In this document: piece by piece, positions 7,944 through 16,430 of the stretch
Layout: every line of letters begins with the position of its first letter
How positions within the stretch are numbered: the stretch's first letter is position 1
Assembly (NCBI GenBank): GCA_947627575.1
Contig: CANQWN010000010.1
Location: 1 to 41,769, forward strand
Source of the DNA: an uncultured Clostridia bacterium
Lineage (GTDB): Bacteria > Bacillota > Clostridia > Christensenellales > Borkfalkiaceae
Direction of reading: 5' to 3'
DNA: 41,769 nt
Position numbers and translations under genes: made by a program
The notes under the pieces: generated by a model
Told to the model about the DNA's origin: nothing
Seen by the model: only the letters and a program-made list of their open reading frames with translations
The model's database searches: none

Positions 7944-9746
7944 ATGAAAAAATTTACTTCCGAAACGTTAAGGCAAACCTATCTTAAATTCTTCGCGGAC
8001 AGGGGGCACGCCGTAATCCCTTCGGCTTCGCTTATTCCCGAAAACGACCCCACGGTGCTGTTCACCACGGCGGGTATGCACCCGCTTGTGCCCTATCTGC
8101 TCGGCGAAAAACACCCCGCCGGCAAGCGGCTGTGCGACGTGCAGAAGTGCGTGCGCACGGGCGATATAGACGAGGTGGGGGACAGCGCGCACTGCACGTT
8201 CTTCGAGATGATGGGCAACTGGTCCCTCGGCGATTATTTCAAGGACGAAATGATACCGTGGTCTTTTGAATTTTTAACTTCCCCCGAATATCTCGGCATA
8301 CCCGTGGAAGATATCGCAGTCACCTGCTTTGCGGGCGACGGCGATTGCCCGAAGGACGAGGAAAGCGCGAAGAAGTGGATAGAGTGCGGCATACTTCCGC
8401 AAAACGTCTTTTTCCTGCCCAAATCCGGCAATTGGTGGGGTCCCGCCGGCACAACCGGTCCCTGCGGCCCCGATACCGAAATGCATATAATCCGCAACAG
8501 GCAAGCCGCCGCAAAGTTGGATGCGTATATGTTCGACAAAGCCCCGGAAGGCACGTTCCTCGAAATATGGAACGACGTGTTTATGCAGTACAACAAAACC
8601 GCGGACGGCGCGTATGAACCGCTTAAACAGCGCAACGTGGATACGGGGATGGGGCTGGAGCGCACCCTGTGCATACTCAACGGCAAAAACAGCGTGTACG
8701 AAACAGATCTCTTCGAGGGCGCGATTGCGGAAATAGAGAGGCTTACGGGGCACAGCTACGGCGAAAGCGGCGAGGTTACCCGCGCTTTCCGCGTAGTGCT
8801 TGACCATATCCGCACGGCAACCTTTATGTTGGGCGACGTACACGGCGTGGTGCCGTCCAACACCGATCAGGGCTATATTCTGCGCAGGATAATCCGCCGC
8901 GCCGTCAGGTTCGGCAGAAATATCGGTTTGCCCCGCGGCGGGTATACCGCAGTGGCGGCGCAATTCGTCAAAAAATACGGCGATATTTATCCCGAACTTG
9001 TGGCAAATTCCGCAAAGATTTACGAGGAGCTGGATAAGGAGGAAACCAAATTTTCCAACACCTTGCAACAGGGCTTGCGCGAATTCCGCAAGATAACCGC
9101 TGATATGCCCGCGGGCGGGGTGATTGACGGCGAAACGGCTTTCCACCTCTACGATACCTACGGCTTCCCCGTAGAAATAACGGGCGAAATGGCGCGCGAA
9201 AACGGGCTTTCGGTGGATACCGAAGGTTACGCCGCGGCGTTTGCCGCCCATCAGGAAAAATCGAGGCTTGGCTCCGAAGCCAAATTCGCCTGCGGGCTTG
9301 CCGACCACAAGGAGGAAACCACAAACCTTCACACCGCAACCCACCTCCTGCACGCCGCGCTTAAAATAGTATGCTCGCCCGAAGTACAGCAAAAGGGCAG
9401 CAACATAACGGAAGAAAGGCTGCGCTTCGATTTCAACTTCCCCCGCAAACTCACCCCCGAAGAGGTGGCGGAAGTGGAAAGGCTTGTAAACGAGCAGATT
9501 TCAAAGGACGTCCCCGTGGTAATGCGCGAGATGTCGCTTGAACAGGCAAAGGAAGAGGGCTTTACCGGGCTTTTTGAAAACAAATACGGGGAAAGGGTAA
9601 AAACCTATACGATAGGCGATTTTTCAAAAGAGATATGCGGCGGGCCCCACGCTTCCAGCACGGGCAAGCTGGGCGTATTTAAAATAGTTAAGCAGGAAAA
9701 CGTTTCGGCAGGCATAAAGCGCATCAAAGCCGTGCTTGTAAAGTAA
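7944..9746 (+). CDS. alaS: alanyl-tRNA synthetase, short form without C-Ala
   Basis: Class II synthetase that charges tRNA-Ala. The N-terminal catalytic core and tRNA-recognition helices are complete (FFADRGHAVIPSASLIP, TTAGMHPLVPYLLG, GNWWGPAGTTGPCGPDTEMH, NVDTGMGLERT). The editing domain follows, with HTATH at 463-467 and a second half-site CGGPH at 565-569. The protein stops at residue 600, where most bacterial AlaRS continue about 270 residues through the DHHA1/C-Ala domain. The stop is followed at once by a good terminator and the frame is clean, so this is not an obvious recent truncation. The second motif is CGGPH, not the common CGGTH. SD GGTGAG lies 3-9 bases before the ATG. It is the last gene of the Cys-type T-box operon; a full-length second copy elsewhere cannot be excluded. 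Confidence 0.92.
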   Translation: MKKFTSETLRQTYLKFFADRGHAVIPSASLIPENDPTVLFTTAGMHPLVPYLLGEKHPAGKRLCDVQKCVRTGDIDEVGDSAHCTFFEMMGNWSLGDYFKDEMIPWSFEFLTSPEYLGIPVEDIAVTCFAGDGDCPKDEESAKKWIECGILPQNVFFLPKSGNWWGPAGTTGPCGPDTEMHIIRNRQAAAKLDAYMFDKAPEGTFLEIWNDVFMQYNKTADGAYEPLKQRNVDTGMGLERTLCILNGKNSVYETDLFEGAIAEIERLTGHSYGESGEVTRAFRVVLDHIRTATFMLGDVHGVVPSNTDQGYILRRIIRRAVRFGRNIGLPRGGYTAVAAQFVKKYGDIYPELVANSAKIYEELDKEETKFSNTLQQGLREFRKITADMPAGGVIDGETAFHLYDTYGFPVEITGEMARENGLSVDTEGYAAAFAAHQEKSRLGSEAKFACGLADHKEETTNLHTATHLLHAALKIVCSPEVQQKGSNITEERLRFDFNFPRKLTPEEVAEVERLVNEQISKDVPVVMREMSLEQAKEEGFTGLFENKYGERVKTYTIGDFSKEICGGPHASSTGKLGVFKIVKQENVSAGIKRIKAVLVK

Positions 9747-9752
9747 AAATTC

Positions 9753-9787
9753 CCCCGCCGCAAAACAAAGCGGCGGGGCTGTTTTTT
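9753..9787 (+). terminator. intrinsic terminator
   Basis: CCCCGCCGC (9753-9761) pairs with GCGGCGGGG (9770-9778), then GTTTTTTG. Ends the cysE-cysS-alaS transcript. The remaining bases to the next promoter are A/T-rich with no gene. Confidence 0.85.
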
Positions 9788-9888
9788 GTAAAAATTGCCC
9801 CAAAACGGGTAAAAAAAGCCGCTTTTTTGCCCCTAAAAAAAATAATTTTAAAAAATCAAAAAACTTTGAAAAGGCAATATAAAACAGC

Positions 9889-9917
9889 TTGACAGAAATT
9901 TTATAAAATAATAAAAT
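9889..9917 (+). promoter_or_regulatory. sigma-A promoter for rplM-rpsI
   Basis: TTGACA (9889-9894), 17 bp, TAAAAT (9912-9917), an A/T-rich upstream stretch that could act as an UP element, and AAGGAG before the ATG at 9961. Confidence 0.8.
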
Positions 9918-9960
9918 AAGTTTACGTTTAAAAGTTGAACAGGAAATTAAGGAGTCTGCA

Positions 9961-10392
9961 ATGAAAACCTATATGGCAAATGCCGGGACAGTTGAAAGAA
10001 AGTGGTACGTTGTCGACGCCGCGGGCGTTCCCCTCGGCAGGCTTGCGTCGAAGGTGGCTGCCATACTTCGCGGCAAAAACAAACCCACGTTTACGCCCAA
10101 CGTAGACACGGGTGATTTCGTCATTATTCTCAACAGCGACAAAGTAGTACTTACGGGGAAAAAATTAGACGATAAATTTTACAGATATCACACCGGTTAT
10201 ATCGGCGGTCTTAAAGAAATATCCTACAAGAAGATGCTCGCGGAAAAAAGCGATCTCGCCGTGTACGAAGCGGTGAAGGGTATGTTGCCCAAAAATTCGC
10301 TTGGCAGGGATATGATTAAGAAGTTGCGCGTCTATAAAGGCGGCGAGCACAATCACGCGGCGCAGAAGCCCGAAGTGCTTAAATTATTTTAA
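9961..10392 (+). CDS. rplM: 50S ribosomal protein L13
   Basis: Large-subunit ribosomal protein, an early assembly protein that contacts 23S rRNA. The 143-aa length is standard. Typical blocks are visible: [17 protein letters not shown] at 17-33, VVNSDKV-type ([14 protein letters not shown]), the YRHTG(Y) block and the [11 protein letters not shown] segment, then the [18 protein letters not shown] end. It is the first gene of the conserved rplM-rpsI pair, preceded by a perfect-spacing promoter and AAGGAG. The leader is only about 35 nt, so no long autoregulatory structure is evident. Confidence 0.98.
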   Translation: MKTYMANAGTVERKWYVVDAAGVPLGRLASKVAAILRGKNKPTFTPNVDTGDFVIILNSDKVVLTGKKLDDKFYRYHTGYIGGLKEISYKKMLAEKSDLAVYEAVKGMLPKNSLGRDMIKKLRVYKGGEHNHAAQKPEVLKLF

Positions 10393-10408
10393 GGGGAAGA
10401 GGTAAGAT

Positions 10409-10822
10409 ATGGCAAAGGCTAACGTAAAGAAAAAACTTCAATTCTGGGGCACGGGCAGGCGCAAAAAGGCGATCGCCCGCGTAAGACTTATCCCCGGCGG
10501 TACGGGCAATATCGTCATCAACGAAAGAGAATTTGAAAATTACTTTCCCCAGTCGGTGTTGCAGTACGTCGTTAAGCAGCCGCTTACCTTACTCGGTGTG
10601 GAAGGCAAGTACGACGTTGTTGTAAACGTTTTCGGCGGCGGCTATACCGGTCAGGCAAACGCCATAAGGTTGGGCGTTGCCCGCGCGCTGTTGCAGGCGG
10701 AGGAAGGTTCCCGCGCGGCGCTTAAAAAGGAAGGGTTCTTAACCCGCGACCCCCGCGTAAAGGAAAGAAAGAAGTACGGCTTGAAAAAAGCGCGCCGTGC
10801 GCCTCAATTCTCCAAGAGATAA
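10409..10822 (+). CDS. rpsI: 30S ribosomal protein S9
   Basis: Small-subunit protein whose basic C-terminal tail reaches the P-site tRNA. The 137 aa include [15 protein letters not shown] near the N-terminus, the [20 protein letters not shown] block and the invariant C-terminal ending [12 protein letters not shown]. It lies 16 bases after rplM with its own GGAAGAGG-type ribosome binding site and is co-transcribed. The few extra residues at the N-terminus ([11 protein letters not shown]) vary among Clostridia. Confidence 0.98.
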   Translation: MAKANVKKKLQFWGTGRRKKAIARVRLIPGGTGNIVINEREFENYFPQSVLQYVVKQPLTLLGVEGKYDVVVNVFGGGYTGQANAIRLGVARALLQAEEGSRAALKKEGFLTRDPRVKERKKYGLKKARRAPQFSKR

Positions 10823-10837
10823 TTTTTCAAATGTTTT

Positions 10838-10872
10838 CCGCGTCGTGCCAAACGTTACGGCGCGGATTTTTT
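10838..10872 (+). terminator. intrinsic terminator
   Basis: CCGCGTCGT (10838-10846) pairs with ACGGCGCGG (10857-10865) with one G-T pair, then ATTTTTTA. Ends rplM-rpsI. Confidence 0.8.
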
Positions 10873-10961
10873 ATGCCTGCGGCAAAATTATTTGTTAAAA
10901 TTATTCAACAGGTGTCGTTAATTATCAAATTTCGGGTTTGTCATATTTTGTTATGATAAAC

Positions 10962-10990
10962 TTGCAAGTTGCGCCGCTTTCACGTATAAT
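10962..10990 (+). promoter_or_regulatory. sigma-A promoter
   Basis: TTGCAA (10962-10967), 17 bp, TATAAT (10985-10990). The gene at 11017 has GGAGG upstream. Confidence 0.7.
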
Positions 10991-11016
10991 GTAAATATAG
11001 AAAAACGGAGGAAAAA

Positions 11017-11532
11017 ATGAAAAAATATCTCAAACTTATAATTTTGGTATGCGCCGCTGTTTTTGGGCTTGTGGGTATGTTTATGATTTTCGCCCCTGCG
11101 CTTACGCAGCATATGGGCAAAATAACCGTAAACATAAACGGTTCCGACGTAGCTTTCGGCGGTTGGAAGCAGCAACTTCCCTTCTCGGCAGAATCGGTTA
11201 AAACCCTTCAGGCGTCCGCGTACATATTGGCGTTTATACTTACCCTGATAGGCGTTGTGTTCACAGTACTTGCAATTTTGGGCAAGTTGGGCAAAATAGC
11301 CCCTGTTGTTGCGGCTGTTTGCTTTGTTGCAGGCGGAATTTTCTTCTTCCTGCCCGCGCAACTTATCACGCCTTCAAAGGATTATCTGGAAATTCCCGGC
11401 GTCGATGCAGGCGTGTTCCGCGATACAATTTCGGAGAATTACAAACTCGGCGCGGGCGCAATAGTAGGCGGTCTGTTCTCGTTGCTTGCGGCAGCGCTTT
11501 CCGCCGCGTCGGTATTCGTAAACAAAAAGTAA
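11017..11532 (+). CDS. four-helix membrane protein, unknown
   Basis: A 171-aa integral membrane protein with four hydrophobic segments at about 5-28, 69-90, 93-113 and 143-165. The loop between helices 1 and 2 (about 30-65) should be extracytoplasmic. A GGAGG ribosome binding site precedes the ATG. It has its own promoter and terminator and no evident partner. The layout resembles small tetraspan proteins common in Clostridia with no known role, and I cannot name a family. Confidence 0.75.
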   Translation: MKKYLKLIILVCAAVFGLVGMFMIFAPALTQHMGKITVNINGSDVAFGGWKQQLPFSAESVKTLQASAYILAFILTLIGVVFTVLAILGKLGKIAPVVAAVCFVAGGIFFFLPAQLITPSKDYLEIPGVDAGVFRDTISENYKLGAGAIVGGLFSLLAAALSAASVFVNKK

Positions 11533-11549
11533 AAGTAAAAAAACAAAAA

Positions 11550-11577
11550 CAGTCGCCGCACGGCGGCTGTTTTTTTA
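11550..11577 (+). terminator. intrinsic terminator
   Basis: CAGTCGCCG (11550-11558) and CGGCGGCTG (11561-11569), then seven T. Confidence 0.85.
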
Positions 11578-11650
11578 TGCCCGCAAAGCCCGCAAAACGG
11601 TAAATACGGTAAAAAATTTTCTTTTTATGAAATTTTTTTTCGCGCTTATA

Positions 11651-11679
11651 TTGATTTTTCCCACAAACTATGTTACAAT
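11651..11679 (+). promoter_or_regulatory. sigma-A promoter for PPi-PFK
   Basis: TTGATT (11651-11656), 17 bp, TACAAT (11674-11679). Supports the ATG at 11728, not an upstream TTG. Confidence 0.7.
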
Positions 11680-11727
11680 AATTTGGCAGGTGTAAAAGTA
11701 CATCAAATAAATTTTGGGGGATTTTCA

Positions 11728-12969
11728 ATGAAAAACGTAATAGTCGGGCAATCCGGCGGACCTACGGCAGTTATCAATTCCAGCCTCCTCGGCGTATTCA
11801 AAACGGCAAAAGCGAGGGGTGCGGATACCGTCTACGGTATGGTACACGGTATCAAAGGGCTTTTGGACAGGGATGTGGTGGATCTTTCCACGCGCCTTAA
11901 AACAGATCTCGATATGGATCTGTTAAAGCGCACTCCGTCGTCCTTCCTCGGTTCGTGCCGCTATAAGTTGCCCGATATCGAAGGCAACGAAAAAACTTAC
12001 GAACAGATTTTTGAAATATTGAACGAGCTTGAAATTTACGCTTTCTTCTATATCGGCGGCAACGATTCGATGGATACCATCAAAAAACTTTCCGATTACG
12101 GCGTAAAAATCAAAAGCCCCATCCGTTTTATAGGCGTTCCCAAAACGATAGATAACGACCTTGCCATAACCGACCATACTCCCGGCTACGGCAGCGCCGC
12201 AAAATACATAGCGGCAACCACAAAGGAAATTATCCGCGACGGGCTTGTATACGATTATCCCGTTGTATCGGTTATAGAAGTTATGGGGCGTAACGCCGGG
12301 TGGCTTACCGCCGCAACCGCGCTTGCCAAAGGCGAAGATTGCGAGGGCGTTGACCAGATTTACCTTCCCGAAGTTGTGTTCGACGTGGATAAATTCCTTG
12401 CGAACGTAGGCGAAATGTTAAAATCCGGGCGTTCCGTCGTAATAGCCGTATCCGAAGGCGTTAAAGTTGCGGACGGCAGATATGTATGCGAACTTGCGGA
12501 CCACGTAGATTACGTAGACGCGTTCGGGCACAAACAGCTTGCCGGCACGGCGAGATATCTTGCGGGCAAAGTTGCCGAAAAGTACGGCGTAAAGACAAGG
12601 GCGATAGAACTTTCGTCTTTGCAGCGTTGCGCTTCCCACATTCAGGCGCGCGTTGACGTAACCGAAGCGTATAACGCGGGCGGCGCGGCGGTAAAAGCCG
12701 CGTTTGAAGGGCTTTCCGGGCAGGTTATAACCCTGAAAAGAATTTCGGACGACCCGTATATGTGCGTAACCGAACCCGCCGACGTTCACTTCATAGCCAA
12801 CGTCGAAAAGAAGGTTCCTCTCGAATGGATAACGGAGGACGGTGCCAACGTAAAGAAGGAGCTTGTACACTATATCTACCCGCTTATCCAGTCCGAAATC
12901 GCACCGCTTTGGGTGGACGGACTTCCCCGCCATATAAGGCTTCACGTGCGTTCCACAATCAAAAAGTAA
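11728..12969 (+). CDS. pfp: 6-phosphofructokinase, pyrophosphate-dependent type
   Basis: Phosphorylates fructose 6-phosphate to fructose 1,6-bisphosphate; this type uses pyrophosphate instead of ATP, making glycolysis reversible and ATP-sparing. I start it at ATG 11728, behind GGGGGA, giving 413 aa; an upstream in-frame TTG adds 15 non-conserved residues. The phosphate-donor loop reads GGNDS (110-114): Asp113 stands where ATP enzymes have Gly, the usual mark of PPi use. PKTIDNDL (138-145) holds the catalytic Asp, and MGRNAGW (186-192) binds the sugar phosphate. Transcribed alone. The PPi assignment rests on these residues; an ATP-using relative is less likely. Confidence 0.9.
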   Translation: MKNVIVGQSGGPTAVINSSLLGVFKTAKARGADTVYGMVHGIKGLLDRDVVDLSTRLKTDLDMDLLKRTPSSFLGSCRYKLPDIEGNEKTYEQIFEILNELEIYAFFYIGGNDSMDTIKKLSDYGVKIKSPIRFIGVPKTIDNDLAITDHTPGYGSAAKYIAATTKEIIRDGLVYDYPVVSVIEVMGRNAGWLTAATALAKGEDCEGVDQIYLPEVVFDVDKFLANVGEMLKSGRSVVIAVSEGVKVADGRYVCELADHVDYVDAFGHKQLAGTARYLAGKVAEKYGVKTRAIELSSLQRCASHIQARVDVTEAYNAGGAAVKAAFEGLSGQVITLKRISDDPYMCVTEPADVHFIANVEKKVPLEWITEDGANVKKELVHYIYPLIQSEIAPLWVDGLPRHIRLHVRSTIKK

Positions 12970-12983
12970 TAAAAAGCAGTATT

Positions 12984-13020
12984 TCCGCGCCGCGACCTAA
13001 CGTCGCGGCGCGTTTTTGTT
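12984..13020 (+). terminator. intrinsic terminator
   Basis: Stem of CGCGCCGCGAC with GTCGCGGCGCG around 12987-13012, then TTTTTGTTTTT. The stop codon of the minus-strand small ORF lies in its loop. Confidence 0.85.
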
Positions 13021-13218
13021 TTTCAGCCTGTTTGAAATTTTTTCGTGCCGTTCCAGCACGTCCGCCATAAAGTTGTGCGCGTATATATCCTTGCCCGCGG
13101 CGGGCGCGGGCGAATCTTTGTTTACTTTTGCGGAAGTTCCGCTTTCTTCCGTCTTACCGCCCGGCACGGCGGCAAGCGCTTTCAGAACGTCCAAAAGTGC
13201 GAATTTTTCCGTAATAAT
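12997..13218 (-). CDS. small protein with probable ATT start
   Basis: The frame is open from 13227 down to a TAG in the pfp terminator loop. It has host-like codon use and a plausible helical start (ITEKFALLDVLKALAAVPGG), an Ala/Pro/Ser/Lys-rich middle and an amphipathic basic end (ADVLERHEKISNRLKNKN). There is no ATG or GTG at the front: the only standard start is TTG at 13194, without a ribosome binding site and after the conserved-looking first residues. AAAGG lies 6 bases before an ATT at 13218-13216 (another ATT follows). Start is therefore uncertain; with ATT it is 73 aa. Function unknown; the whole call could be wrong. Confidence 0.45.
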   Translation of the reverse strand: MITEKFALLDVLKALAAVPGGKTEESGTSAKVNKDSPAPAAGKDIYAHNFMADVLERHEKISNRLKNKNAPRR

Positions 13219-13262
13219 TACCTGCCTTTATATAAAATTTGGTAAAAACGATAAAAAATTTA

Positions 13263-13291
13263 TTGCTTAAACCTTTATTTTGGTATATAAT
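13263..13291 (+). promoter_or_regulatory. sigma-A promoter
   Basis: TTGCTT (13263-13268), 17 bp, TATAAT (13286-13291), upstream of the large lipoprotein gene. Confidence 0.65.
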
Positions 13292-13353
13292 TATAAAGTG
13301 CTTGTAAAGCAACTTGTTTTCGGGAAGAAAAAAATTCCCTCACGGGGTTGAAT

Positions 13354-15696
13354 ATGCGTAAATTGTTCACTAAAATTATATGCTTGTTCTCTGCGTTAAT
13401 TGTCGCGTTGGGCATAACGGTTTTGTCCGCCTGCGCAAAAACGTATAACGCCAAATCGCTCGGCGGCGATTTTTCCGCGGGCGAAGTAGTTTCAAACGGC
13501 GGCTTTGCCGTGCAGAAAGGCAACTATATATACTTCATAAACGGTACGGAAACCAACAGCGCCGATAATACTTTCGGCAAAGTTGAAAAGGGCGCCATAA
13601 TGCGCATTTCCATGGAAAACTATAACGCCCGCAACTATTCTTCCGCGGAAACGGTAGTTCCCCTCATCGCATATTCTTCCAACTCCAACGGCGGCATATT
13701 CGTTTACGGCGATTACGTGTATTATTCCACGCCTTCCACCGAAAAGAGCAGCGAAGGCGAAGTGCAGAACAACTATATAGCTTTCAAAAGCACCAAACTC
13801 GACGGCACGGGCACAATGAAGGGTTACTATGCGCAGTACAACAACCTTTCCACCGAATACCGCTATGTATTGGGCTCGGACGGGGTTGTATATCTCGTAT
13901 ACGTCGCCGCCAACGAAGATCTTTACGGCACGTCGCACACAAATATCCATTCCGTAAACACGCAGACGGGCGTGGATACCTTGCTTGCCTATAACGTGGG
14001 CGCGGTTATGTTCGATAAAAACGACCTTTCCAACCCCCGCATATACTATACCATGTCCGTCACGGATTTTGCCATAGACAAAACCTATTCGGGCTACAAC
14101 CAGGTTTACACGGTAACGGCGGACGCCACACAGCCCGCCGATTACAGCGAATATTTCGCAACCGTGGACGATTACGACGCAAAAAAGGACCCCCTGTACG
14201 TCAACTGCGGCACGCTTGTGCTTGACGGCGTAGGCAGGGCGGGCGACCCCGAAATTACGGTTACCCCGTTCAACGGCGAGGGCGCGGCGGAGGTTTCGCG
14301 CAGCGCCATAACCTACACGCTTTCGTCCTATCAGAACCACACCTTGTTCTACACCCGTCCCGTTGGCGGAAGTTCCTTCCTCTATGCGGAAACCGACGAA
14401 CAGCTTCTTTCCGCAACGAGAAAAGCCGTAGACGTAAAGACCGAAAGCCTCACCAACAAGGGGTCGGACGCGGGCAACTTCAACTATATTTTCGGCAACG
14501 GCGGAAATATAGAGTGGGTTGTTATAACTTCTTCCACGGGTATCGAAAAGGCGAAAGTTGCGGACGGCAAGATAACCGCAGACACGGATAACGTAAACAG
14601 GTTCTGGATTTCCAAAGATTCTTCCGCAACCGTGCTGTTCACTGCCGAACACGACGGCGCAAATTATCTCTATTATTCGCTTTCGGGCGGCGACGGGTAT
14701 CAGGTTTACCGCATCTGCACCGACGGCGGCTATAACGATTACAACGACAAACTTCATATGGATTCCGCCTACGAATCCGTGCAGATCCTCGACGTAGACG
14801 CCGTTTCAAGCTGGTACAAGCCCGAACTTCTCGGCAATCAACTTATATTCGCGTCCGAAACCGACAATATGACGGCTTACAACTACGTAATGGCGTGCGA
14901 TTTGCGCGCTTCGGACGGCAAAATGATGACCAACGCGCAGATAGAGGAACTTAACGATAAGTACGAAAAGGTTTCGCAGCTGATAGACGAGGCGGACGAG
15001 GAAGTTTATCCAAACGTAAAGGACGCGTACAGATACGTATTCTACTGCCGCGACGCAAGCTATATAAACAGCCTCCGTCAGGCGTATGTGGACGTGCTGG
15101 ACTATGACATAGATCATTTCTGGTCCGACGACGCAATGGAAGAGATAAGCAAGTTTATAAATTGCGAGGACGAATGGGCGGAATTTGCCGATACCGTAAA
15201 AGTAAACGGCAAAGATGTGCACGCCAACGACGTAAATTACTATTATTCCGTTTTGGGCAAAATGACTTCCGCCGATGCGGAGGCATACGCGGACGGGCTT
15301 AAAACCGCCTATCTTGAAAGCTGGCCCACTGTGGAAAAGGAAAGCTGGTGGGATAAACTTTCCGGCGGCGAAAAGGCAGGCGTTGTGATAGGCATAATTA
15401 TGGGTTGCCTGATAGTTATCGCGGCGATAGCTGCGGTTATCGCGGTAATCTACAAAAAGCGCAAAACGCCTTCCGAAGGCAAGATAAGAAGGGTTAGGGT
15501 CGATACCACCGACGATAAGGAAATAGACGTATATTCCGAGGAAACAGCGGCGCCCGAAGAAGCGCCCGAGGACGGGGATAACGCGGCGCCCGAAGATGCG
15601 CCCGCGGACGCGGATAACGCGCAACCCGCGGACGAAAACGCGAAAAACGCCCAACCGCCCGAAGGCGGCGAAGGCGGCGCGGACGAAGGCGAATAA
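13354..15696 (+). CDS. large lipoprotein with C-terminal membrane anchor and acidic tail
   Basis: A 780-aa surface protein with two apparent membrane anchors. Residues 1-26 form a signal peptide ending in the lipobox LSAC (lipid-carrying Cys27). Residues about 30-660 are extracytoplasmic and Tyr/Asn/Gly-rich, with repeated strand-turn patterns (YIYFINGT, DYVYYSTP, NYLYYSLSGG) like DUF5050-type propellers. Residues about 675-700 are a strong transmembrane helix followed by KKRK. The last 80 residues are a cytoplasmic tail of Ala/Pro/Glu/Asp repeats (EEAPEDGDNAAPEDAPAD). ATG 13354 is chosen over TTG 13348 because GGGG lies at the right distance. Own promoter and terminator. Role unknown; a sensor or surface scaffold is only a guess. 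Confidence 0.8.
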   Translation: MRKLFTKIICLFSALIVALGITVLSACAKTYNAKSLGGDFSAGEVVSNGGFAVQKGNYIYFINGTETNSADNTFGKVEKGAIMRISMENYNARNYSSAETVVPLIAYSSNSNGGIFVYGDYVYYSTPSTEKSSEGEVQNNYIAFKSTKLDGTGTMKGYYAQYNNLSTEYRYVLGSDGVVYLVYVAANEDLYGTSHTNIHSVNTQTGVDTLLAYNVGAVMFDKNDLSNPRIYYTMSVTDFAIDKTYSGYNQVYTVTADATQPADYSEYFATVDDYDAKKDPLYVNCGTLVLDGVGRAGDPEITVTPFNGEGAAEVSRSAITYTLSSYQNHTLFYTRPVGGSSFLYAETDEQLLSATRKAVDVKTESLTNKGSDAGNFNYIFGNGGNIEWVVITSSTGIEKAKVADGKITADTDNVNRFWISKDSSATVLFTAEHDGANYLYYSLSGGDGYQVYRICTDGGYNDYNDKLHMDSAYESVQILDVDAVSSWYKPELLGNQLIFASETDNMTAYNYVMACDLRASDGKMMTNAQIEELNDKYEKVSQLIDEADEEVYPNVKDAYRYVFYCRDASYINSLRQAYVDVLDYDIDHFWSDDAMEEISKFINCEDEWAEFADTVKVNGKDVHANDVNYYYSVLGKMTSADAEAYADGLKTAYLESWPTVEKESWWDKLSGGEKAGVVIGIIMGCLIVIAAIAAVIAVIYKKRKTPSEGKIRRVRVDTTDDKEIDVYSEETAAPEEAPEDGDNAAPEDAPADADNAQPADENAKNAQPPEGGEGGADEGE

Positions 15697-15710
15697 ACCG
15701 GCATAAACGC

Positions 15711-15745
15711 TTTTAAAGGACTTCCGTATTTGCGGAAGTCCTTTT
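15711..15745 (+). terminator. intrinsic terminator
   Basis: AAAGGACTTCCG pairs with CGGAAGTCCTTTT around a short loop, then further T and A. Confidence 0.85.
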
Positions 15746-15857
15746 ATACATAAAAAATTTTAAAAAATACAAAATAAGCGCGAAATAGTTTATCAAAACA
15801 GTTTACAAACGACATAAATATTAATATAATGTTACACGAAAAGTTGAGGAAATTTTT

Positions 15858-16367
15858 ATGGTAAAATACGTAAAATGCCCCCGGTGCGAACTTAATTATA
15901 TAGATTCCGAAAAGCAGGAATACTGCGACGTATGCATAGCCGAAATGAAGGGCAACAGATTGCAATTTGCCGATCTTGACGAGGACGAATACGAGGAGAT
16001 AGACGGCGAAATAGTTGAAGGCGAGCTTTGCCCCGTATGCGGCGTAAATATGATGCGCCCGGGCGAAAGCATGTGCGAAGCCTGCAAAAAGGAAAACCGC
16101 TTTGAAGAAGAAGAGGAAGAGGTTGATATCGAAAAGGACGAAGAGTGGAAAAATTACCTCGACGAGGAAGAGGACGGGGATTTGACCATCGACGACGAAA
16201 CCTTGCAGGAAGAACTTGACGCGGAATTGGAAGAAGAGGAAGAAGAAACTTACGACGGCGAGGACGACGAAAACGCCGACGACGAAAATATCGATTCCCT
16301 GTCCGATTATGAGGACGACGATTACGACGACGATGACGACGAGGATGACGAGGACGACGATTTTTAA
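15858..16367 (+). CDS. double zinc-ribbon protein with long acidic tail
   Basis: A 169-aa soluble protein with two CxxC-x12/11-CxxC zinc ribbons: Cys7/10/23/26 and Cys58/61/73/76. From about residue 85 to the end it is almost only Glu and Asp, with a final run of Asp. The ribbons resemble the TFIIS/rubredoxin-like type that bind nucleic acid or protein. A poly-acidic tail can mimic nucleic acid or bind basic partners such as RNA polymerase or ribosomal proteins; that is inference. GAGG precedes the ATG. Monocistronic. No named family is recognised. Confidence 0.75.
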   Translation: MVKYVKCPRCELNYIDSEKQEYCDVCIAEMKGNRLQFADLDEDEYEEIDGEIVEGELCPVCGVNMMRPGESMCEACKKENRFEEEEEEVDIEKDEEWKNYLDEEEDGDLTIDDETLQEELDAELEEEEEETYDGEDDENADDENIDSLSDYEDDDYDDDDDEDDEDDDF

Positions 16368-16403
16368 GTTTTTCCCCGCGCAATAAAATAAATAATGTAA
16401 AAG

Positions 16404-16430
16404 ACGGACTTTGCTGTCCGTCTTTTTTTG
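16404..16430 (+). terminator. intrinsic terminator
   Basis: AGACGGAC, loop, GTCCGTCT, then TTTTTT. Confidence 0.85.

Noticed and set aside
8274-9392. Long minus-strand frame inside alaS
   Set aside because: Shadow of the GC-rich third positions of a well-conserved gene; product is Gly/Arg/Phe-rich noise without motif.
13492-14757. 421-codon minus-strand frame inside the large lipoprotein gene
   Set aside because: Antisense to a gene with signal peptide, promoter and terminator; no ribosome binding site or recognisable domain.
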